From NCBI RefSeq assembly GCF_000315625.1, contig NW_005434668.1:1135554-1163686 (forward strand): a stretch of 28,133 bases of DNA. Direction: 5' to 3'. This DNA is from Guillardia theta CCMP2712. Taxonomy: Eukaryota; Cryptophyceae; Pyrenomonadales; Geminigeraceae. Position 1 is the stretch's first letter. Every line of letters starts with the position of its first letter. This document shows, piece after piece, positions 20,090-28,133 of the stretch. The position numbers and the translations under genes were made by a program. Below the pieces are notes generated by a model, which ran no database searches, was not told where the DNA came from, and saw only the letters and a list, made by a program, of their open reading frames with translations.

Positions 20090-23000
20090 AGGAGGGTGGT
20101 CACACCTTTGCAGCTGCTTCTCTTACTGGCACTCTATCGTCACCGACAATGGTCTGCACTGACAGTCAGAGGAGGAGAAAAGAAAAGAAAAGAAAAGAAA
20201 AGAAAAGAAAAGAAAAGAAGAGGAAAGATATGGACCGCGCAGGAGAAGTGCGAGCAGCAGCAGCAAGAGGAGGAAGAAGTTGAGGCGCAGCGGCAGCAGC
20301 AAGATGAAAAGGAGGAGGAGGAGGAGTAGGAGGAGGAGCAGCAGCAGCAGCAGTCGCTCACCTTGAACCTCCCGGTCACCTTGACAACCTGAGGCACAGC
20401 AGCCGCGCGTCCCCCGAGGAGGAGATGCTTCAAGAGCGCGGCGAGCGCGAGAGCCTTCCCGTGCCTCTTGGTCCACTCGGTCTCAGCCTGCAGCAGCTCC
20501 TCCAGCTCCTCATCCAGCTTCCCTTCCTCACTGCTCGCAGCGTGCGCGCCCATGGCGGCAGCTGTGGCGGAACGGACGTCCTCGTCGTCGCTGCGCATGA
20601 GCTCGAGGAGGAGGGAGACGACGTTGGCGATGACGGGAGGGGAGGCGGAGGCGCTGGCTCTGCCCAGCACGACCTCGAGAGCCTCGATGAAGCTGAGCTG
20701 GACTCCTCCCTCGTTACTCTTGGCTCCCGCCAGCAGGTCGTTGAGCAGGGGGTCGACACGGGGGCTCATGCGGACAAGGAAGGACAGAGCGCGAATGGCG
20801 CGTCCTCGCACGACCTTGTTGGGCTCGGAGAGCGACTTGACGAAGGTGGTCTGCAGCTGGGGGAGGAAAGGCTTCATCATGATCCCTCCCTTGACGAGGA
20901 GGAGGGAGAGAGTCTTGAGAATCGCGCTCTTGACCTGCCAGGGAAACCTGTCCCCAATGATGCGAATCAGAGGGCCCGACATCTGTACCACCATCGGCTT
21001 CAGCGCCGCCTCTCCCGTTGCCTGCACCAGGATCCCCAGCCCTGCCGCTGCCTGCTCGCGCAGCTCGGGGGTCGACCCGTGCATGAGCGCCTGGAGGAAG
21101 AAGGGGAGGAGAGGGGCGAGGCCCTTGGTGCGGTTGAACCCGGGGACTCCAGTAGGAGGAGCCACGGCAGCAAGGGACTTGACCTCCTCGAACACAAGAC
21201 CGACGTACTCCGAGCAGCTGACTGCTGGCGCCTTGTCGTCCTCCTCCTTGTCTGCTCGCTCCATCGCTGCTGTGAACGCGAGCAAGGCAGCATGTGCCTG
21301 CACCTGCACGGCCTCCTCTTCGTCGCCAAACAGATGCACCAGCGACCGCACGATCTCCGCCTTGTGATCCTCGTACTCGTGCTGCGTGCCAGCGCAGAAG
21401 GCTCGGAGGAGGCGAGCGGCACTGGCCCGCGTCTGTGCTGTCGTCACGTCCTCCAGGCGGCGCAGCAGCTCCAGCAGCATCATGCGAACGCCGTCCTGAG
21501 TGACAGCCAGCACCACCTTCTCGGCTGACAGGGCGATCGACTCCGGGTCGTCTCCGTCCACCATCCCGTCGCACAGGGCGGAGAGGATGGTGGGGATCTT
21601 GGACGACAAGGCGTCTCCTGCCACTCCAGCCAGCGCCCCGAGGGCCTTGGCGTTGGACGCGGACATGGGAGGGGCGGCAAGCTGCGGGATGAGGAAGGGG
21701 AGGACGATCTTGCCGCGGACTGAGAGGAGCTGGCGGAGGCCCTCGAGGGAGTTGGACGCCTCGTCCTCGAGGTCGGTAAGCAGAGCAGGAACGATGTCCT
21801 CGATCGCTCGCTGCCCAATGGCCTTGAACAGGGCGTCGAAGGCTCTGCCGGACGCCACGCGCACATCCCTGTCCCTGTCGCAGAGGGCCTGGCGGACAGT
21901 CAGGATGAGCTCGTCCATGTGCTGGAGGATCTGCTGCTTCTGGCAGTTGGCGATGACTTCGGAGAGTCCGAGGCAGACTCCGGCTCTCTCCAGCTCGTCC
22001 TCTGCCTCCAGGCTCCTCTGCAGGATGGGGATCACGTCGTGCAGGACGCGGTCGCCCAGCTTGCCCACCATCTCTCCCATCGACCTCCCGGCCACGAACT
22101 TCCTCTCCTCTGACTTGCTCGACAGGCAGCGGATAAGAGTGTCCATCAGCGTCCTCAGGATGTTCTTCAGCGTTCGCAGCTGCGACTGCACCACCGACTT
22201 CCACACCTGGAAGCTTGCAGAGCACACGGACTGATTCACGTCCGAACGCAGCATGTAGACAGCAGCAAGCAGCACGTTGCATCGCTCCTCCCCGAGCACC
22301 TCCGCGATCTTCGCCTCGCTGTTCTTGTCCCCCGTCCCCTCGTCCGAGTCCTCCACGGTCCCGCTTGAGTAGATCTTCCAGTTCCTCCCTGTGATCTTTG
22401 ACAGCACGTCTCCCAGCAGCTGCACTGACGACGATCGGATGCGCCAGGCCTCGTCGAACAGCCCGCGCTCGATGGCGGGCAGCACCAGGGGCATGGCAGT
22501 GTCGGCGAAGTGATCGACCACGTTGTGTCCAGCCTTGAGGGCCACCTGCCGCACGGAGTCGCTCTCGTCGGCGAGCCCGGACAGGATGGCCGGGAGGATG
22601 CGAGGGATGAAGGATTCCAGACTCTCCCCCATCGTGTTCGGGAGCGCAGAGAGCAGCATGAAGTATCCCTCCCGCACATGCGCGGCCTTCGCCTTGCACT
22701 GCACCAGCACCTCCTCCAAGATCCCCTCCAGCCGATCCGTCGGGCAGGAGCCGAGGACCTCGGACAGACCCAACGCTGCTCCTCCTCGCTCCACCACGCT
22801 TTGGTCGGACTTCATTGTTGCAAGGAGGTACCTCTCCAGCTCCTCGTAGTCCTTGTCGTCCATGCTCTTCACCAGCGACCCGAGCGCCTTAGAGGCTGTG
22901 CTCCTCATATCGGGCGAGGGATCCAGGATCGAGTTCTTGACGATGGGCAGGATCTCCGGCAGGTACGGCGCTACGTCCTTGGGGTCCGCCACCAGGTTGC

Positions 23001-25615
23001 ACATGTTGCCGACGATGGTCGCTGCCTTCTTCTTGAGGTCTGTGCTCCTGTGCTTCAGCCCTCGCTGCACCATCGGCACCATGAGAGCGAGCGAGGGAGC
23101 GTCGACAGCGTTGACGAAGGTCGTCTCGATCACAACCTCCAGTGCTCTCGCCGTCTTGTCCGGGTCTGACAAGGACTCGATGAGGATGGGAGCGATGGCC
23201 AGGATCTCAGGGTTCTTGATGACACTCCCGACGTGCCCCAGGGCCACCTGAGCTCCCTCCCTCACCTTCTGGTGCGTGTCTGACACGGCTGACGCCATGA
23301 CAGGCACGATGGTTGGCAAACAAGTTCCCAGCTGACGAGGAGCGCAATAGGCCATGGCGCCGAGCAAGTCGAGAGCTGCGGCCTTGGTGCGCCATGCTCT
23401 GTCTTCGACACCCTGGAGGAGAGCAGGCATGACGAGCTTCACACCCTGGCCACTCAGCTGGGACATGACGGCTCGAGCCGACGACTCTCCCGCCTCCCGC
23501 ACGGACTCGTCCTGGTCGCCGCACGAGTTGAGGAGGATGGGGAGGATCTGAATGACATAAGGCTCAAAAAGTCTCCCCAATCGATCGGAGAGACACTCGA
23601 AGCCGAAGAGAGCTCCCTGCCTCCTCCACGCGTTCTTCTTGTCGTTGGCTGCAGCCTGACATGCACGAGTGACAACCCTTCTCTCAAGCCTTCCCTTCCT
23701 TCCCCTCTCCTTCTCTCTCTTTCCTTCTCTTCCCCCTGCGCTCCTCCTCCCTCCCACGTTCTCCTCTCTTCCATGTCTCCTCTCTGCTCCTCAACGAGCC
23801 ATTTCTCTTCACTCTCATCGTCGGCTCACCTGCAACGTCGGCATGATGTCATGCGCCTTGAGCGCTGAGATCCCGATGCCTTTGACCATCCCGGCGAGAC
23901 CGAACGCAGCCCCTCGCCGATCCCCGTACGTTTGACCCTCCAGCATCATCTCGATCATCTCCTTCACCATCCTCTTCACCTCCTCCGCGTCATCAAGCAT
24001 GTTCATGAGGGGTGACAGGGCCTGGGACGCCGATCGCTGAACAGACTCTGACGGGGTTCCGAGGGCGAAGATCAGCCGATTGACCACGTCCTTGACCTGC
24101 CCATCAGCAGTCAGCAGTCAGCAGCACGATGGCGGGGGCTGCAGACGTCACCTTAGGGTCTCCCTTGGGGAGGAACTTGGCAAGGGAAGCAAGGAAGATG
24201 ACGCAGCCCTCTCGCAGCAGGTCCGCCTGCCACGTGCCCGAGTCCGGCTTGTTGAGCTGCGTCTGCAGCATCGTGCTCAGAAGATCCATGGCGCCCTCTC
24301 CATGCAGCTCGATGAGCCGAAGGCCGGCCTTGATGATGTTGGCCCGAACATCTTCGTCGGGGTCGGTGAGGCCCTGCTCCTTGTCGGAGACGAGGAAGGG
24401 GAAGAGGATGATAATCTCTCTCTTGGAGACGTGCTCTGCGATGGAGGAGAGAGCTGTGGCGACTCCGCTGCGGATGACGGGATCTCCCTGCTTCTCCTCC
24501 CCCCCCTTGTTCTCCGTGTAGAGGGTCTTGAGCTGAGCCACCAAGTCCGACGCGAGCCCGGGGCTCTGCTTGATGAGGGTGGACAGACAGTCTCCCGCCG
24601 CCTTCCTCGCGTTCTCGTGAGGATGTGCTAGCAGCTTCGTCAGCTGCTCGGGCTCGAGCGTGTCCGTCTTGAGGTTGCAGGAGGAGGCGATCTCAGACGC
24701 CATGCTCGCCACCGTTGCGTCCTCGTCGTGCTGTAGGAGGAAGAGGGTTGAGAGCAGAGCAGGATGAGGCTCCGGACCCGGAAGCCCCTGGACCCTCCTG
24801 AGACCCTCCAAGCAGGTGACGCGGACGGCAGGAAAAGTAGCCAGGCAGCCGTCGAGGAGCTCGCCGATGTCGTCGGGGGCGAGGAAGGAGCAGTTCCTGT
24901 GCAGAATCTCGCTCGCGCTCTTCCTCAGCCGAGCGTTCTGCGACATCACCTCAACCATCACCCCCACAATCGCAGACCTCGGCAGGTCCTCGTCCCTGTA
25001 GTGCATCCCCACCATCTCCACCGCCGCCTCCACCGCCTCCATCCCCACCGCCGGATTGAGGATCACGTAACGGAGGAGCGGGAAGAAGAGGGAGAAGGAG
25101 GCAGCAGACAAGAGGCCCATCATCTGGACGTTGCCATGGACAGCGTTGATCGCTCCTCTCGCGATGTTCCTCCTGTCGTAGTCGTCCCTCAGGCTCCCGC
25201 AGTGGATGGCATACAGAGCCTCGGCGATGAGGAGGGGGAACGATCGTTCGCAGGTGGAGGTCAGCGAGTAGATCACGTCGACGATCATGTCGGAGAGGAG
25301 GGGAGAGAAGGAGAGCGAGCAGATGCAGGAGAGATCCGCCAGGTACGCGTGCGCCCCCTGCTTGTTGCCGTCGCAAAGGGCCTTGAGGACGTTCAGCGCA
25401 GTCCTGACCCTGACAACCGCCTCCTGCACTCGCTCGCGGACCTGGTCCAAGGTGTCAGGTACAGTCCCGTCCTTCATCCTCGCCCTCGCCCTCCTCATAC
25501 CCTCCTATTAGCCCTCCTACTACCCCTCCTACTACCTCTCCTCTCTCTTCTTCTCCTCCTCTTGCCTATTTCATGCAGACCCTCCCACTCGCAACGTCCA
25601 TTCTCATCCTCCTCC

Positions 25616-25667
<52 letters not shown>

Positions 25668-28079
25668 CCTCATCCTCATCCTCACCTCTGCCTCCTCCGC
25701 CAGCTTGGCCTTGAAGACAGCTTCTTCCTGCTTCGTCATCTTGGGCTTCTCCTGCGCCTTCTTGCTAGCCCCGAGCTCTTTGGCAAGGTCACCGTAGAGC
25801 TTCTTGTCTTGCTTGCTTATCCTCTGGTTCACGTCAACCCTCACCTCCGGCACGTACCCGCTGTCCATGCTCGGGTTCTTTGCCAGCTGCCCCTCGGGGG
25901 TGCGGTAGATGATGATGTCCCAGGAGGAGAAGGAGAGCGTCTCAGGCTGCAGGTCCTCCCGCACCAGATCCAGCAGCACGGGCATCAGCACGTCGACCGA
26001 GAGGATCGAGAGGGAGCGGAGACTCTCGATCGCTGCCCTCGACCTCGACGGGTTCTCGCTGCTTGCTCCCTCCTCGCCAGCAAGGAACTTGCAAAGGTTG
26101 TCCGCGTTGTCGCGCACGAGATCCTTGGTGGAAGAGCTGCTCTCCACCTCCATCTTCCTCCGCAGCCGGTCCCACAAGAACGGGACTCCTTCCTTGCTCC
26201 GCCCGTTGGCAGCCGAGAGGATAAGGTCAGAGTGCGCCATGAGCAGCAGCTTCGAGAAAACGTCGGGGGGGATGGAGGAAGGCACGATCGACAGGATGGC
26301 ACGACCGTAGCGCAGGCTCGCGTGAGTTTGCGAGCTCCGCTCCTCGGAGCTGCCGGCTGAAGCCTTCGCCTCACTCAGCGAAGAGATGTCCTTATCCAAC
26401 GTGTCGATCAGGCGTTCAAGCACGCCTTGCTCGCCCATCAGCTTCTTAACCGCCTGCGTCGCCGACTTGTGCACGGAGAACGTCGGGTGCGACAGGAGCT
26501 TGCAGAGAGCAGCAAACAGAGGGGAGGCATCCTCAGGTTTGAGCTTGCGCAAGAATTCTTGCTGCTCCAGGAAGACAAACTGGATGATCTCAATGCTCGC
26601 CTGCAGCTGCTGCTCGTCAAGCGCCTCGTCCTGGATCAGGGAAGGCAGCTGCGCGTTCTGGGAGGTCACAAGGTTCCACGCCTTGGCCTCGTTGAGCTTC
26701 GCGCTGATCTTGGCGTCAACCTGCACGAGGCGCAGCAGCAGCTTGAGCCCCATCACCGCAGGCGGGCGATAGGCGGGCTTCTTCTCCGCATTCTGCACTA
26801 GCTTGATGAGAGGGGCTGCCAGCTCCAGCCCGCTGCTCGCGGCTTCCGAGTGCTCGAAGCCATGGGCGATAGACTGCACTGCCGAGGCTCGCAGGACGTC
26901 ACTGCTTCCCTCCAGGGTCTTCGACAACATCTTGACGTAGTCCGGTGTCACCTTCCCCGTCCTCTTCACAACCTTCCCCAGCAGCTCGAGGCCGGCACAC
27001 TTGGCCTCTTCGTTCAGCTCCTTGTCCGTCATGGCCACGAGCTGCGCCATATTCTCCTCGAGCATCGGAACAATCCCCTTGCTCTTGCACAGGGTTGCAA
27101 TCAGCAGCAGCCCCTTGAAGATGCCGATCCTCTCCTGCCACGTTCGCAGCTGACCTTGCTTTCCCTTTCCGAACAGAATCTTGGCTAGCTCGCTCCCCAA
27201 CGCTGCGAGAGCTGTCGACTCGCTGCTCTGTCGCGTGAGAGCAGCGAGCAAACTCAGCACGGCATCTTGAACTTTCTCTTGGGTGACTCGCTCCCGGACA
27301 ACGGTTCCGAATTCCTCCAGATACCTTGACATGTCGATGGTCATAGCTTCGATGGAGGCTGAGAGAGACTCTAAGTAGAACTCGGGGGTTCGGCGGAGGA
27401 TGTTCATGCATTCCGGCACGAGCTTCGCCACATCCTCGTGAGTCAAGAACCGCATGAGCCCTGAGAACGCCTTGGTCAAGGCCTCCGAAGGCTTCCTCCC
27501 CTCGCGCCCTTGCGTCGCCTCCTGCACGTTGGCGACGTACATCTTGATCAGATCCTCCTTATGCATCGCAAACTCCTCAGTTGCTCTCTTCGAAGTCGAG
27601 CCCCAGAAACTGCACAGAGCGCTCGAGCCTCCCAGCACCTCCATCGGGTCCTTCATGGCTGACGCAGACGCCAAGAACACCTTGAAGAAATCCTTGATCC
27701 CATGGAACAGCAAGTGAACTCGGGCCATGCAAGACTTGACGAGCTTCGGTCTGGCATGAGAGCAAACCTTTCCTAGCGTTTGACATAACAGTGGAGCGCA
27801 TTTCGTAAAGAATATATCAGAGTCTCCTTCGGCTGACTTGGAGACGTGGAGGAGAAACCGGCTGGTGCAAGAGACGAGAACCATCCAGGCGTGCGCGTCC
27901 GTCGCTCTCTTGCTGCCGCCGTTAAGGGCAGAGAAGCATCCCTCGTTGCAAAGCTTTCCACCCCTTCGCAGAACAGCTTGAAACAAGCTGAGGCTCGTTC
28001 TCCTGGTTTGCGGGTCATACGATCTCGACAGGCTTTCAACAAATATCTTCAATGTGGACTTCAGTTCTTCCTGTGACAT
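19097..28079 (-). CDS. GCN1: GCN1, eIF2-alpha kinase activator (HEAT-repeat protein)
   Basis: Ribosome-bound HEAT-repeat scaffold that presents the uncharged-tRNA signal to the kinase GCN2. Eight exons in phase: 25686-28079, 24152-25441, 23830-24096, 20362-23655, 20106-20153, 19673-19828, 19385-19516 (or -19534) and 19097-19234. They give about 2,570-2,580 aa, close to the usual 2,670. Conserved blocks include GAAFGLAGMVKGIGI and QGALFGFECLSDRLGRLFEPYV (eEF3-like HEAT region), AWRTKAAALDLLGAMAYCAP, GSVIKNPEILAIAPILIESL, IDAPSLALMVPMVQRGL, DEAWRIRSSSVQLLGDVL, KPFLPQLQTTF and ILGDRFPWQ-like IIGDRFPWQVKSAILKTL (GCN2-binding, RWD-binding part). A 48-nt exon (20106-20153; DDRVPVREAAAK) restores a conserved C-terminal HEAT helix. 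The final exon ends in an acidic tail (SDNEDDEN). The start ATG at 28079 fits the usual N-terminus. Introns carry CAT, CCTCGT, CTTTT and GGA microsatellites. Confidence 0.97.
19536..19575. repeat. GGA tract in a GCN1 intron
   Basis: A GGA repeat followed by G-runs in the intron between exons 6 and 7 of GCN1. In the sense direction it is a CTC pyrimidine tract abutting the acceptor. Confidence 0.9.
19900..20092. repeat. GACGAG hexanucleotide array in a GCN1 intron
   Basis: About 30 imperfect GACGAG units, with GGGGAC and AAGGAC variants, in the 277-nt intron 19829-20105. In the sense direction the tract is CTCGTC. It is the same repeat type as at 1391-1514. Confidence 0.95.
20172..20220. repeat. 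AAAAG pentanucleotide microsatellite in a GCN1 intron
   Basis: About nine tandem AAAAG units in the 208-nt intron 20154-20361, placed just upstream of the 48-nt exon in the sense direction, where they read CTTTT and can serve as a polypyrimidine tract. Confidence 0.95.
25614..25685. repeat. CAT trinucleotide tract in a GCN1 intron
   Basis: CAT/CCT triplets fill the 5' part of the 244-nt intron 25442-25685. In the sense direction the intron starts GTGAGGATGAGG and continues as ATG triplets, so the donor is part of the repeat. Confidence 0.9.
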
Positions 28080-28133
28080 TTCATCTGGTGCAAAGAGTCA
28101 AAGGCCGTTGACTAGCGCCTCCTCCTCCTCCTC
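28080..28133. other. 5' flank of GCN1 (window edge)
   Basis: The 54 bases upstream of the GCN1 start end in a CTC repeat (from about 28119). Too short to define a promoter. Confidence 0.5.

Noticed and set aside
19893-20162. Poly-Asp/Glu protein on the plus strand
   Set aside because: It is only a translation of the GACGAG array within a GCN1 intron.
20425-21528. 367-codon open frame on the plus strand opposite GCN1
   Set aside because: It is antisense to the strongly conserved GCN1 exon, Gly/Arg/His-rich, and has no family pattern; a by-product of GC-rich codons.
20714-22699. 661-codon open frame on the minus strand in another frame of GCN1
   Set aside because: The other minus frame matches GCN1 throughout; this one has composition typical of a frame-shifted GC-rich gene.

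Overview
The window is nuclear DNA of a unicellular eukaryote. Every recognisable gene is broken by short spliceosomal introns, mostly 42-65 nt, with GT-AG ends and at least two inferred GC-AG cases. Protein families are eukaryotic: full-length GCN1, cytosolic-type leucyl-tRNA synthetase (LeuRS), IQ motifs and a kinase fold. Low-complexity trinucleotide to hexanucleotide repeats fill introns and acidic coding stretches. Compact genes with tiny introns, plus a LeuRS leader that looks like a signal peptide followed by a Ser-rich stretch and LRLRGG, suggest an alga with a complex plastid. A cryptophyte resembling Guillardia is my best guess, but it is an inference and not proven by the sequence. 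No viral, mobile-element, rRNA or tRNA gene was seen.

Layout. Positions 1-381 are low complexity. On the minus strand, 382-2151 looks like an 8-exon IQ-motif gene, or the 3' part of the next gene. Positions 2235-9177 (minus) encode a very acidic protein of about 2,280 residues. Its order is Zn-ribbon, SHOCT-like helix, coiled coil, three IQ motifs with a degenerate EF-hand-like segment, then a C-terminal kinase fold that has lost its catalytic residues. A 330-bp divergent spacer leads to a 6-exon uracil phosphoribosyltransferase (UPRT, plus strand, 9508-10657). Positions 11133-12077 (minus) encode an unrecognised basic/acidic protein with a possible Tudor-like segment. A second divergent spacer (12078-12544) carries repeated TACCGG sites. 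It leads to a 25-exon LeuRS gene (plus, 12545-18760, 1,150 aa). This converges with an 8-exon GCN1 gene (minus, 28079-19097, about 2,575 aa), which fills the rest of the window.

How the genes relate. There is no operon logic. LeuRS charges tRNA-Leu, and GCN1 relays uncharged-tRNA stress to the kinase GCN2, so these convergent neighbours touch the same physiology; this may be chance. UPRT is pyrimidine salvage. The acidic multidomain protein looks like a calmodulin-binding scaffold with a pseudokinase end.

The exon models were built by hand from splice signals, reading-frame phase and family conservation. For LeuRS, GCN1 and UPRT, all exon phases close perfectly from ATG to stop. The models for the 382-2151 gene and the C-terminus of the 11133-12077 gene are less certain.
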